64,000 bases of DNA from Metridium senile (GCA_949775045.1 OX459101.1:6110394-6174393); one strand, 5' to 3'; positions 12,089-25,700 are shown, counted from the first letter of the stretch. The notes: generated by a model from the sequence alone, not told the origin. Made by a program: numbers and translations.

Positions 12089-12489
12089 CAGGCAGCCCAA
12101 CTAGTCTATCCGAGGAATTTTTCAAAGCGAATAAAATATTTTCTTACCGCGCGCCAAGCTGAAAGAGCCGATTAAAAAAGGATTGTGTTTTGTTTGAGCT
12201 AGCGGTTGGGCTTCCTGTGTTGATTGGTTTGATCGCACGCGACTTTCTCACTCACGACAGAAATCGAAGAGAGTTGTATCCTACCCTCTTCGACACCGCG
12301 CGACTTTGACGAAAAGCCACAGGAATCCCATCCGCGCGTATTCAAACAAATACACCACAGGGGCCCGCGCGCTCAAAGAATTACGAAAAACGTTTGTTCA
12401 ATATTAATATGGCGCGCGAGGTGCGCGGTAAAAGATTATTTTATTCGCTTTAAAAAAGTCCTCAGATCGAGTAGTTGGGCTGCCTGTGC
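12089..12489. mobile_element. hAT-like non-autonomous insertion
   Basis: Inverted ends CAGGCAGCCCAACTA and TAGTTGGGCTGCCTG, with inner arms GAATAAAATATTTTCTTACCG / CGGTAAAAGATTATTTTATTC. Flanks 12081-12088 and 12490-12497 both read TTTAACCA. The duplicate locus at about 52190 has a single TTTAACCA with no insert, which is an empty site. An 8-bp target and CAG ends suggest the hAT superfamily. Confidence 0.85.
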
Positions 12490-12611
12490 TTTAACCATTT
12501 TATTTCCAGTTATAACTTGCATGATATACATTATAAACTTTAGTAAAACTAATAATACATTTTTTCGTGCTATTGTAAACGAGTTCTTGGAAACATATAG
12601 TGTCTAGGCAT

Positions 12612-12909
12612 ATTAGAGCGATTTCACATAATGCATTTTAGTATGCTAATGAGTGAAATAATATGCTAATGAGCTTCGCACTGGTGAGCACACATATTTA
12701 TCACAAATCTCGTAAATTAAGAAACAAAGTATCAGAACTGGCTCACGTATTAGAAACAACATTTAAATAGATTTTGCTCATTTATCAGAGAGAACGAAAA
12801 AACAAGATATTTATGTACGCTAAATGTGTATTCCCCAGTGTGAAGCTCATTAGCATATTATTTAACTCATTAGCATACTAAAACGAGTTATGTGAAATCG
12901 CTCTATTAT
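12612..12909. mobile_element. MITE, AGAGCGATTTCACAT ends
   Basis: AGAGCGATTTCACATAATGC at the left is mirrored by ATGTGAAATCGCTCT at the right. Repeated TATGCTAATGAG motifs are also inverted. It is absent from the duplicated segment at about 52310. Confidence 0.8.
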
Positions 12910-12950
12910 CTATTTCAAATGACACTTTAAAAATAAGATTTATGCAAGTG

Positions 12951-13490
12951 CTTTATCAGTCACTTTGTCATAATGACATCATCATGCCTGTCTCATACGT
13001 CACTTATCGTCATTATGACATCATGCCTGTTTCAAACGTCACTCAGTGTCATTATGACATCATGCCTGTTTCAAACGTCACTCATGTCATTATGACATCC
13101 TGCCTGTTTCAGACGTCACTCAGTGTCATTATGACATCATGCCTGTTTCAGACGTCACTCAGTGTCATTATGACATCATGCCTGTTTCAGACGTCACTCA
13201 ATGTCATCATGCCTGTTTCATACGTCACTCAGTGTCATTATGACATCATGCCTGTTTCAGACGTCACTCAGTGTCATTATGACATCATGCCTGTTTCAGA
13301 CGTCACTCAATGTCATCATGCCTGTTTCAGACGTCACTCAATGTCATCATGTCTGTTTCAGAAGTCACTTTGCCATCATGACATCATCATGCCTGTTTCA
13401 TACGTCACTTTATATTATGACAACACCATGCCTATTTCATACGTCACTCAATGCCATTATGACATCATGCCTGTTTCATGCCTTATGACT
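12951..13490. repeat. CRE-like minisatellite downstream of gene B
   Basis: About 14 imperfect units of roughly 38 bp: CATTATGACATCATGCCTGT followed by TTCAGACGTCACTCAGTGT. Each unit holds TGACATCA and ACGTCAC, which resemble CRE/ATF or AP-1 sites. It starts about 290 bp beyond the gene B stop. A diverged array with the same unit follows the gene C stop (52350-52810). Confidence 0.85.
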
Positions 13491-13781
13491 AATAATATAT
13501 AAATATCAAAATATATAATATCAAAAGCACTTGTCTATACACGGAATCGATTATATATTTTGCTTCACTAATATATAATTATCACATCATCATGTCTGTG
13601 TTTTTTACGTTAATTGTCTGATGACATCATCATACACGACTTTTTAAAATACGTCATAAAATATCTTACCCTCTACTAATACGGGACACCTCATGTTCTA
13701 ACATGTGTTTCGACGTCATTCCCTACTATGACATCATCATGCCTGTGTTATGACATCATCAGCATGTTTATGCTTCATTAT

Positions 13782-16700
13782 TCAGTCATTGACAAAGTTG
13801 GTGGGTACGATAACCACGGTGTCATACTTGAACCCACTAACCGCCATCCCTACGTTATGTTTTCGTAAGGCTCGGAGTTGAGGATTGCGCAATAATGTAT
13901 AAGCGACCAGCCAGCGGTTACGAGCAGCTCTAGCAGACGAGGAGAGAGGTATCTGGGCTGAAATGACGAAAATAATAAAGACGATGAAGTGGTATTTAAA
14001 AAAAGAGTTGACTATTAAAGTTTTTTTAAATAATTATAGCCACTTAGCTTGCTAATAGATCGCTTATTATTTGAAGCTACTGTCCTCCATATATGGAGGC
14101 GTAGCTTCTATGTAAGAAAGAAAGTAACATTAATTGACTATTACGCATGCGCGAAATTTTCAGCTTGTCGGCTTGAAAACAAAATGGCTGACTCGAGGCA
14201 AAACCGGTATTGCCTCTGGTGTAATTACTTGTTTATCGATGGAAACGATCTGATTTTGATGCGTGATTTGTTGATACTAACCTGCACGAGTGGACTGTGA
14301 ACTACTTGTTCGATCGCCTACAAAAGAATCTACAAAATAGCATAATTCAGATAAGACTCTATTTTACCAACATCATACAAACAAATTATGTAAATCACAG
14401 GCAATCACAACGTATATAAAACGTATATTTACAACTATCACTCCCGTCGGGGCTCTTCCGTGAGGTATATGCTCACACTCACACTCACTACCGCTACCGC
14501 TACATTCAATATTTACAACACACAACTCTGCTCAATTGTTGATTTTTGCGGAGGGAGGAAAACCGGATAACCCGGAGAAAAACCCTCGTGGCATGAGAGA
14601 GAACAACACATCAAACAAACTCTATTCACTTCAGTCGCCCGAGCCGGGAATCGAACCCAGGTCACAGTGAATGGCCAGCGCTCTCACCGCCACTAGGCCA
14701 CTCATGCCACCACCAACAATGAATATGATTATCAAAGGATTCGACGAGTAATATGTAGGACCTGCACGATAGAACACTTACTTCTCGAAAGCGAGGTGAA
14801 TAAGATGAATAATAATCGAGACAAAGTCGAGGTTCTTATTCACCGATATTAATCGCGTATGCATGTGGAGAATAATTTACAACACATGACATCCTACAGC
14901 ATCACAAAGCACATCACATCACATTACATCCCATCACATTGCGCATGCATTACATTGCATACTGCTATTTCAAAACATTTTGAATACTGCATAGTGCATT
15001 CCAAGACCGAAATGCAGTTTGCCTCATGTATATTGACTAAAGTAAAACAAATAATACTTATTTCTTTAATTTTTAGTGCATTCTATCCAAAACTATATAT
15101 ACTAACTACATATATAGGGAGCGGATCACTGTGTATTTAATTACTTTTTATTCCAAATTAATGAGACCCACAATGCTCTTGGGTCTTGGAATGCGCTATT
15201 CAGTATTCAACGTTTTTTGAAATAGCTGTATGTTCAACTTACCACTTGACATAGTATGCATCATATCACGATTACGATGAGTCAGTAGATGGCAGAAGAC
15301 CAGCATGACTGGGTGACTGTACGACTTCAGGACGTTTAAGAATCCAACATACGACAAATAACCTAGCAAAAACATGTAAACCAGAATTCGTCAAATAGCA
15401 GCTGAGATATGGTCACTTGAATATATAATTTTACCCATAATACAAATCACTGTATTTTCGGCTCTGTTCAAAACGTTTGGAACAGAGTTTAAATTACAGT
15501 GATTTGCCGTGATGGGAAATTTTATATTCAAGTAGCCATATCGCAGCTGCTATTTGACCAATTCTCGTCAAACTTATCGTGTGAACGTCTGTTGTGATTG
15601 TCCATCGTTGTAAAAGCCAGTTTTTCGTCACGTCACACTTGAGTACTCTACTGCACGACCACCGACATTCAAACGCCAACACGAAAAGGTGGTTTATGCA
15701 GCCGTCAATCGATAATAATCGCTGCGCTCGGTCCGTACGTCAGGACCGCGAGCCAAATATTTTCCCGTACGGCTCTCCCACTCAGTCAATAAGTACTTAA
15801 TATATATTTTTGATATTTTGACGCCTTTTATCGGTTGTTGTCTGATGGTCTCTTAGAGGATGATGTCTGAGGTTTCTTTTTCCTCGATGCTATGCTATAT
15901 TTTTCCCCGCTTTACAAGAAATTCGTTCAGGATGTTCACTTGTCGACGAAATGTTTTTGAAGGTGAAAGTTCGCCTCCTCCGCAGGCATCTTCTCTAAGG
16001 CAGAAGAAACGAAGAAAAAGGAAATACGATGCGGGCTTCCTGTGGCATATGGCAAAAATGCAAAATGACAGGCTTCGTCGTCTTCAAATTTTCAACACAG
16101 GAACCCCAAACTCACGAGACTCACTCTTGGACTCAGGAGTTGCCTGCGGAGGAGGCTAGGTGAAAGTTGTGCTCGAAATTATTTTGGTAATTGCCCATTC
16201 CAACTACTCCCCCTCCATTTCCCTCCCTCTACCCCCAAGGGCAAAACACACAAACAAGTGCTATACTCGTTAGAGTACGCAAAATAGACGAGTAAAACCA
16301 AACCCCTCTGAACCCCCCTTTCCCCCTCAAATATTTAGTTATAGCTGTAGTTTACCATTGTCCCATGATTCATATCCTGCCATTAAAGGTGTGCGATCCA
16401 ACCGAGACAAGAAAAACACACCAAGTACCATACTCTTTAGAGTACGAAAAATAGACGAGTAAATACCAACCAGGATGTTGAAAAAGAAGAAGAAGAACGC
16501 CATGATGCAGTACAGGCGACTGAAAAAGTATAACATAATACATTAAAATGGAAACGTTTTTCAGGTAGTGTCATTAATTTTTAATTCAGGCATGGAATTA
16601 TTTGTACAATTGCTTCTACCAGTGCTTTGGAAATAGAGAGGGAGAGGGAGAGGGAGAGGGAGAGGGAGAGGGAGAGGGAGAGGGAGAGGGAGAGGGAGAG

Positions 16701-19700
16701 GGAGAGGGAGAGGGAGAGGAGAGGGAGAGGGAGAGGGAGAGGGAGAGGGAGAGGGAGAGGGAGAGGGAGAGGGAGAGGGAGAGGGAGAGGGAGAGGGAGA
16801 GGGAGAGGGAGAGGGAGAGGGAGAGGGAGAGGGAGAGGAGAGGGAGAGGAGAGGGAGAGGGAGAGGGAGAGGGAGAGGGAGGAGAGGGAGAGGGAGAGGG
16901 AGAGGGAGAGGGAGAGGGAGAGGGAGAGGGAGAGGGAGAGGGAGAGGGAGAGGGAGAGGGAGAGGGAGAGGGAGAGGGAGAGGGAGAGGGAGAGGGAGAG
17001 GGAGAGGGAGAGGGAGAGGGAGAGGGAGAGGGAGAGGGAGAGGGAGAGGGAGAGGGAGAGGGAGAGGGAGAGGGAGAGGGAGAGGGAGAGGGAGAGGGAG
17101 AGGGAGAGGGAGAGGGAGAGGGAGAGGGAGAGGGAGAGGGAGAGGGAGAGGGAGAGGGAGAGGGAGAGGGAGAGGGAGAGGGAGAGGGAGAGGGAGAGGG
17201 AGAGGGAGAGGGAGAGGGAGAGGGAGAGGGAGAGGGAGAGGGAGAGGGAGAGGGAGAGGGAGAGGGAGAGGGAGAGGGGGGGGATCTTTTTCATTTTATG
17301 TCTATTTTGTGAGTTATCTTTTGTGAAATTTGCCGATACTCTCACCCCTTCCCCACACCCCAAGGGATGAACAGTCTCTTACTTACTGGTTGTTAACTGT
17401 GATAGTCAGGTTAGGGAATCGACGATCTCTGAACACTATCCAGCCGAGAAAGTACTGGAACAGCCAGATGAGTATAGGGATGATAACGTATGGCCTGAAA
17501 ATATAACAAAACATGAGAGTGATGATAATTATAATTTCGATAATGATGATGATGACCAGCTGATGGTGACGATGATAATGATGCTGATGTGGATGATGAT
17601 GGTGACGATGATAATGATGCTGATGTGGATGATGATGTGCATGATGATGATGATGATGATAATGATGATGGTGACGATGATAATGATGCTGATGTGCATG
17701 ATGATGATGATGATGGTGACGATGATAATGATGCTGATGTGCATGATGATGATGATGGTGACGATGATGATGATGGTGACGATGATAATGATGCTGATGT
17801 GCATGATGATGTGCATGATGATGATGATGATGGTGACGATGATAATGATAATGATAATGATGCTGATGTGGATGATGATGGTGACGATGATGATGGTGAT
17901 GATGATAATGATGATGATGCTGATGTGGATAATGATGATGATGACGCTGATGATGCTGATGTGGCTACAAAAGGATTTTTCCCCCTCTGTATTTGATGTT
18001 TCTGGTGAGAGATATTGACTAAATAGTCACTAAACAAAAACTGTTAGTTAGTATAATTATTAAGAGTGAGCATTATTGTAGTTTTATCTCATAACTTACG
18101 AGATGATAGAAAAAAGCTGGCGCCAATTAATTTTATCCCACAATTGAATGATGATGATTATGACACTCCAAACCACAATCAAGATAATAAGCATGATAAA
18201 GTAACCTAACAAATAAGCAATAAATAAAGATATTAACAAATTGAGCATTGAATAAACAAATACAATATATACACAACCAAGACACACACATACAGCAAAC
18301 AAATATATATCAACATACAAATAAATAAACAAAAGAAAAAAGGACAAGCAAACATACCAACAAACAAGCACAAAAAAAAAAGCAAACAAACAACAAAAAC
18401 AAGCAAACCAACCAACCAACAAGCAAAACACACAAGCAAACCAACAAACAAATACACACACAACTTACTCAAGCCTATGTGTGCGATCTGATAACCAGGA
18501 TAGCTAAGGTTGCGTACCTAAGAAGAATCAAGCAATCGTTGTCACAATCAAAGCAACAGTCCACAATCTAAGGACTCAAATGACCCTTACAGGTACGTAC
18601 GGAGTCATGTTATGTAACTGATGTTTGAGCCAGAACACTAAAAGGACCCTAAAAGGTACACACAGGATAATATATTTACCCTAAAAGGTACGCCGATCAC
18701 CCCTTTCACATGGACAAAGGGAGTATATACCAGCCCCCACCCCCGGGATAAAAAACCACTCAGTAATTTGTTTCGATTCATAGAAAAAGATACTTACAAC
18801 AAGCCTTGAAGGGCTGCTGAGAAATATTTTTGTCCTGTATGATTTAAGAACATGGCTCCTATGGAAAGAGCAGAAGCAAATAATTACTATATAGTACTAT
18901 TTGAAATCTATTTGAAATCTATATTTGTAATTCCTTATTAACATGGAACAAACCTTGTATCCTTTTGAAATCTCGGAATTTAATTTTTTACTTGGGAAGG
19001 TCGTTTGACAACCTTATTATTTTAGTACATACACCCATTACAATTAATGTTGATCATCTAGAAATAGTTGATCTGAGAACGATTGGAATTCTGGGAGCTC
19101 ATTAAATTGCAATTGTACTAATATAGTCTGAAAAACTGTTATCTTTAATTCTGCAAAATTCAAGCATGATTTAAAAAAGCATTTTGAATATAATGAACTT
19201 CCTATAGGTCACAGATCAAGAAATGATCAATGTTACTTGGAATACTGGTGTGCAAATGCATGATCTCCCAGAAGTGGAGTAAGAGGAATGTTAAAAGTAA
19301 ATGCATTTACCAAATAAATAGAAATGCAAGAAGGCTTGTCATTTTTAATACTTTGTATATTTCGGCTTTTCTCCAAAGGCAAATCAATAGCAAAATGAAC
19401 TAAACTTGAATCTAAATTAGTTTTAAGAGGCTCAAGGGAAACGACTGTTCTTGTTCATTCAGGCTAGGATTTTGTTCTATAATAAAGAGCAAATGACAAG
19501 CCTTTCGCATTTCTATTTATTATCAAACTGTTTGCACATTGCCAAGTAAATAAATTTAAATATTTACCTGTGGGACTTCATGAAGTGCAGCATCAAGAGA
19601 ATTGACAACAAACATGTCAGAGATGTTGAGATGAAAAAAGCACCTACATAAACAAACAGAACTAATTAGAAAACATGAGGGAGAGGTCCAAAGGTTTGTC

Positions 19701-22700
19701 GTTTCTTTATAAATCTATAAATCATCATCATCATATCATCACCATCATCACCTTCATACTCATCATAACCCTCATTATACCCAACAAAATCATCTTCGAC
19801 CTCATTGTCACCATCACCATAATCCTCATCATCTCTATCATCCCCCTCATAATCACCATGGTAATCATTATCAACATCATATTCACCCTCATCATTATTT
19901 GCATCAACAATATCCTTCCCCTCATAATCACCATGGTAATCATTATCAACATCATATTCACCCTCATCATCATTTGCATCAGCAATATCCTCCCCCTCAT
20001 AATCACCATGGTAATCATTATCAACATCATATTCACCCTCATCATCATTTGCATCAACATTATCCTCCCTCTCATCATGGTAATCATTATCAACATCATA
20101 TTCACCCTCATCATCATTTGCATCAACAATATCCTTCCCCTCATAATCACCATGGTAATCATTATCAACATCATATTCACCCTCATCATCATTTGCATCA
20201 ACAATATCCTTCCCCTCATAATCACCATGGTAATCATTATCAACATCATATTCACCCTCATTATCATTTGCATCAACATTATCCTCCCTCTCATCATGGT
20301 AATCATTATCAACATCATATTCACCCTCATCATCATTTGCATCAACAATATCCTTCCCCTCATAATCACCATGGTAATCATTATCAACATCATATTCACC
20401 CTCATCATCATTTGCATCAACAATATCCTTCCCCTCATAATCACCATGGTAATCATTATCAACATCATATTCAACCTCATCATCATTTGCATCAACAATA
20501 TCCTCCCCCTCATAATCATCATGGTAATCATTATCAACATCATATTCAACCTCATCATCATTTGCATCAACAATATGCTCCCCCTCATAATCATCATGGT
20601 AATCATTATCAACATCATATTCAACCTCATCATCATTTGCATCAACATTATCCTCACCCTCATAATCACCATGGTAATCATTATCAACATCATATTCACC
20701 CTCATCATCATTTGCATCAACAATATCCTCCCCCTCATAATCATCATGGTAATCATTATCAACATCATATTCAACCTCATCATCATTTGCATCAACAATA
20801 TCCTCCCCCTCATAATCATCATGGTAATCATTATCAACATCATATTCACCCTCATCATCGATCAATGTCGAGTCACTATGATCATTATAGTTATTCTAAT
20901 CATCATGACCACTATTATCATCATCATCATCATCATAACATTACGTATACAACAACTAGTACTAACCATGGATAAGATGCACGAGTTTTGCAGAGTATAA
21001 CTTGATACACCCTCCAATGTCATTGCACTTCAAATTTGGTACGTTCAGTTGAGAAGCCTTCTTCGCAACAAAATAAGAGATCAAGACAAAGTACACAGTC
21101 ATCTAGGAAAAAAACCATTATTAAACATAGTAGGAAAATAACATGCGACTGGGGCAAAGCTTTTAGAAAAAAAAATAGCTAAGTAGGTAATTAAGTATGC
21201 ATCCTCGGGAACCCAGGGGTAATCTTCTGTCGCTCGTTTCTCGCTCCCAGAATAAATACCCCTGGGAACGTAGTCTGTTGGAGCTTGTTCCGGAAGTCAA
21301 AATTCAAAATTATTTAACGACTTTCTTTGAATGGTTATCTTGATTTTCATTGGTCGACCTAATAAGGTCGACCAATCAGGAACGAGATGAATTTTGACTT
21401 CTGGAACAAGCTCCAACGGACTACGTTCCCAGTGGTATTCATTCTGGGAGCGAGAAATGAGCGACAGAAGATTAGCCCTGGGTTCCCGAGGATGGTAAGT
21501 AGGTGGCTTTTGAAGCGAGAAGTCCCAAGTTTGATCCCCAGCAGCCTCACACTTGTTTTGACTTCTTTCCAATCTGTGTAGCTTTGAGTTAGCTTTTTAA
21601 AGCTTATCATATCGTGTTTATTATATCGTGTTTATATCATGTTTATTTTTACATATCGTGTTTATTTAAAAATACCTGTAATACTTCATATCATTCATAT
21701 CATACTTCATATCTATTTTAATTTTATTAATTCACCCAGTAACTGAATATGCTTACCAGGCTAAAATAGCCGTAATTGATCAGCCTATGAGGGCTACAAT
21801 GGATTTATTAATAAACTATCTATCTATCTATCATACTAGAGCCGGCTTTCCAGGTAGCACAGAAGAGTGACTCATGCACACATTATACCATTTGCACATT
21901 CCAGGTACTCACGTGATACACAAAAACAGCGCCAACTGCCAATGTAGAAATCAACTCAATGGAAAACTTAAAATCTGTGATAATAAAACAAAAGTGTCAG
22001 AAGCATGACATTTGTATCTTTATATATACTTGGCGATAGATCTTTCCTTATGGCGGCACCTAAACTGTGGAATGCCCTGCCCATCAACATCAGAGAACTG
22101 GACACTATTACTAAATTTAAGCGACATCTGAAAACTTACTATTTTAAACAGCATTATAAATAATTTATTTAACTTTACTTATCAATATTATAATTATAAT
22201 ATCATTATTGCTTTTTATGGTTTTTAATAGTAGCAAACTCTATTGGAACAATGACACTTTTCTTATATTACATTGTTATAATCTTTCATTTTATTCATTT
22301 TATTCATTGTATACTACAGCGCAGGTGATAATTTTTATTGAACCTGCGCTTTATAAATCATTAAACTATTATTATTATTATTATAATTATTATTATTATT
22401 ATATAACAATTTAATCTTTCAAAAAGGTTTTCTCTGAAAGTACAGACTTTAAACAGAACTGTGTATTTCTCCTAAACATGCATAATAATATGAAGTGAGA
22501 CGAACGTTGAGCTTGCATTGATAGGGAGCTTTCAGTGGACCTTTTAGGGAACTTGTGGAACAATTGTTTACGTGTCTCTAACATTGCAAGCTCGACGTTC
22601 ATCTCGCTTCAATATCAATACAAAGAAAACACTGGATAATTCAACCATACCTTTCCTTTGCATGTATATAGAATCTCTTAATCTGATGTACCATGCCTGT

Positions 22701-25700
22701 GTACCAACCACCCTATATTTTAAACATTTATATGATAGTTAATTGCTAACAAGTACAATGGTTCTCTATTTCTAATTTATTCTTGAACAACTTTCTGATA
22801 CCTCTGATTCAATTGGTTCTTTAGCAATAAGTGTACGTGGATGAAATCATGTCGCCTAGCAACCTCAGCTCTCTCTTCCTCCTGATGCAAAAACAATAGA
22901 AAGTATAAGTAATTATGCTTATGGCTTACAATTCTGGTAGTATTCCTGTTTGCACATATAGCTGCAGTATTTTCATTTTAGGGAAGGTTCACTGCAAACA
23001 AGTATTTATATATCTTATATTTATACAATATTTGATACAGTGAAACCCCTCTATACCGGACCCTCAATATACCGGAATCCTCTCTAAACCGGACAAAAGC
23101 TTTGGTCCGGAAATTTTTCCATATATCTTTTGTAAAATTAACCTCATGCAGTATACCGGAACCTCTCTACTCCGGAAACCGGATGATATTTTCGGTACCA
23201 AACGATATTTGACAGTAGAATTCAACCCCGCTAATCCGGAAAACGTAACCTAAACACTCATTTCTTTAAAGATTAATTCATTGTTTTACTATATAAAGTG
23301 TTCGGGGGGAAATGAACAGTGTTTAAAATTACTAAAAATCGATAGTTTGCAAAGTCGTGACCCCTATTTTGTTGGTGTTTTTTTGGCATTTAATAAGTCT
23401 ATACTTAAAAATAATTAAATTGATTTTTCTTTGGTTATTGTAAAAACCTCAATATACCGGAACCCCCGCTAAACCGGAATTTTTTCTCGGTCCCAGCACT
23501 GTCCGGTATAGAGGGGTTTTACTGTACTAAGCACGCTCTGATTGGCTGGCTACCATGTTTAAATTAGAGGACAGAGACACACTAGTACTCAACAAACAAA
23601 TTTAAAAAAACTTTTATAAAAGCAATATGAAACATCAACTTGTGTCTATTTACTGTGATATAAGCACTCTGGGATCTGTAGAGCAGTTGAGAAGTCAAAA
23701 AAACACTCGGCTACACCTTGTGTTTCTTTATGACTTTCAGTCTTGGTCTACAGTTCCCAGTGTGTTTATATCACAGTATATAGAAATGCACACAGTTTAT
23801 ATTCCTTAATAAATACAGTCATATATATTAAATTTATATAGAACTTTAAATATACATTTTTAAGTTGGTCTGTTTAGCTGAATGTGAAAATAAAGTGTCT
23901 CAATAGTTTCAACCAAAATAGAAAATCTTACAAAAATATTTTCACCTCATTGATTTGCTGGGTCAAATGTCTATACCTCCTCCTCTTGCGTATTTCATGG
24001 TATAAAATCATCATAAAACGAACCAGAAGAAACAGATAACAGATAAGGATTGGCAGTTCCAAGAACAGGTGAGATAGCTTGTATAAAGCTTGGCTTATTA
24101 GCTGTTGGCAAGAATGGAAGGGGTGCATAAATAGATAAATAGATGGATGGATGAATGAATGGATAGATGAATGGATGGATGAATGGATGAACAGATAAAT
24201 GAATGAATAGATAAATAAATGAATGAATAGATAAATAAATGAATGCATGAATGCATGGATGGATGGATGGATGGATGGATGGATGGATGGATGGATGGAT
24301 GGATGGATGGATGGATGGATGGATGGATGGATGGATGGATGGATGGATGGATGGATGGATGGATGGATGGATGGATGGATGGATGGATGGATGGATGGAT
24401 GGATGGATGGATGGATGGATGGATGGATAATAATAATTATAAAGACCTTTATTTAATCACGGTAACTCTATCAATATAAGCTAAATACAAATACTTAAAT
24501 TGGTCTACCTAGAGGCCGTACATGTAGTTAAAATTAAACTAAAATTACTAATTTATAATACAAGCGAATTATGTTATCTATGTTTAAAGCTAAAATATAT
24601 TTACAACTATATCAACTGTTGTCAATGCACGATTTATATGACTTGATCTGCTTTTTAAAGATGTTAAGCGAACGTTCTTCTTTAAGTGATTCTGGTAGGG
24701 AATTCCAAAGCTTTGCGCCAGTAAAAGCAAAGCTGTTTCTATAGTAATTTGTTCTAGCTTTTGGAATTTTTAGATCATTTGAAGAACGCCGCAAATCGTA
24801 TGAATTTTTGCAGATTAGTCGTGGAAACATATCGGTTAGATAAGGAGGGGCTAAACCATTTACGATCTTAAACATCATAATTGCTTTTTGTTGCAGTCGT
24901 TTTTCATTTAGTGGGATCCAATTCAGATCTTGGAAAATTTTGCTTGTGTGCACTGTACGATGGCGTTAACCATTTTCCTATCTATGTTAAAGCACCATTC
25001 GTTTGTTAACTCTAAAAGAGCTGTTAATGTAGAATGGAGTGGTCTAAAGCCCGACTGACGGTTTTCAATCAAATTATTCTTGTCAAGATAGACTAAAAGT
25101 TGTTCGTTAAGAAGTTTTTCAAATACACGAGAGATACTGGGCGTGACTGAAATTGGCCTATAATTACTAGGGTCGTCTTTTTCTCCAGTTTTGAAGACGG
25201 GAGAGACTTTAGCCACTTTCCATTCGGTAGGGTAAGTATTCAATCTTAGTGAAAGGTTGAATAGTGATGCTAAAGATGTATAAATATAAGGGGCTGCTAT
25301 CTTTAGAATCATATTCGGAATTTTATCAAGCCCTGTTGCTTTTGTAATATTTAAGTTGTTTAAGAGTGTTAGGACTTTAGATGGGGCAATTGAATGAAAG
25401 GTAAACTTGTGATTGGTTTTCTGAACAAAATCCGTAAAATCGACATTGTCGACACTTTGAGGATTTATTTGAGAAGCTAGTGTTCCGGCAATTTCGGAAA
25501 AATATGTATTAAGAGCATTAGCTATATCTTTAGATTCAGAAACAGTTTTGTGTGCCACCTGTTTGATTTCGTTGATTTCAATTCGTTGTGATTTCTTGCC
25601 CCTTAGGTCGTTTAGAGTTTTCCATGTTTTCTTAGGGTCATTAGTACTACCTTCAAGTTGGCTTTGATAAAATTTCTTTTTTGTTTTAATGATTAAATTG

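Larger units (their letters stand above)
11622..15372. repeat. Segmental duplication, copy 1 (3' part of gene B)
   Basis: About 3.7 kb that matches 51712-54838 in order and orientation: MITE right end, headless SINE, CRE-like minisatellite, last exon, intronic SINE, MITE and penultimate exon. Copy 1 carries two insertions (12089-12489 and about 12612-12909) that copy 2 lacks. It ends just past the penultimate exon. Confidence 0.9.
13782..19643 (-). other. Gene B exons 11-18: C-terminal membrane core and tail
   Basis: Exon 11 encodes helix 7 ([20 protein letters not shown]). Exons 12-13 encode the cytoplasmic SPSRLV and [10 protein letters not shown]. Exons 14 and 15 give helices 8 and 9, exon 16 the phenylalanine-rich helix (six F in a row), exon 17 [20 protein letters not shown], and exon 18 the conserved [10 protein letters not shown] block and a short tail ending NFVND. 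These exons match gene C closely: 32 of 35 full residues are identical in the 108-bp exon. Confidence 0.9.
20967..24101 (-). other. Gene B exons 6-10: helix 5, cytoplasmic basic/acidic loop, helix 6, divergent loop
   Basis: Exon 6 holds helix 5 ([19 protein letters not shown]) followed by [12 protein letters not shown]. Exon 7 is charged ([13 protein letters not shown]). Exon 8 contains [10 protein letters not shown], close to the vertebrate RHCIY segment. Exons 9 and 10 form helix 6 across the splice ([15 protein letters not shown], then [11 protein letters not shown]). The rest of exon 10 (about residues 314-347) is the position of the vertebrate RBP-binding loop. It contains two cysteines (KCNDIGGC) and has no resemblance to the vertebrate loop. 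Confidence 0.85.

Noticed and set aside
12942..13502. 186-codon plus-strand frame
   Set aside because: Translation of the CRE-like minisatellite; antisense to gene B and without family likeness.
15860..16159. 99-codon plus-strand frame
   Set aside because: No family likeness, no splice context, and it lies antisense in a gene B intron.
16581..17370. Long open frames (over 200 codons) on both strands
   Set aside because: Pure translation of the (GGGAGA)n tract in a gene B intron.
18096..18461. 121-codon minus-strand hydrophobic frame taken as one gene
   Set aside because: Only 18100-18205 is an exon; the rest is CAAA-rich intron read through.
19666..20865. 399-codon acidic repeat protein on the minus strand, plus 441- and 358-codon frames on the plus strand
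   Set aside because: The 75-bp repeat keeps several frames open on both strands. No family likeness and no splice evidence; it lies inside a gene B intron.
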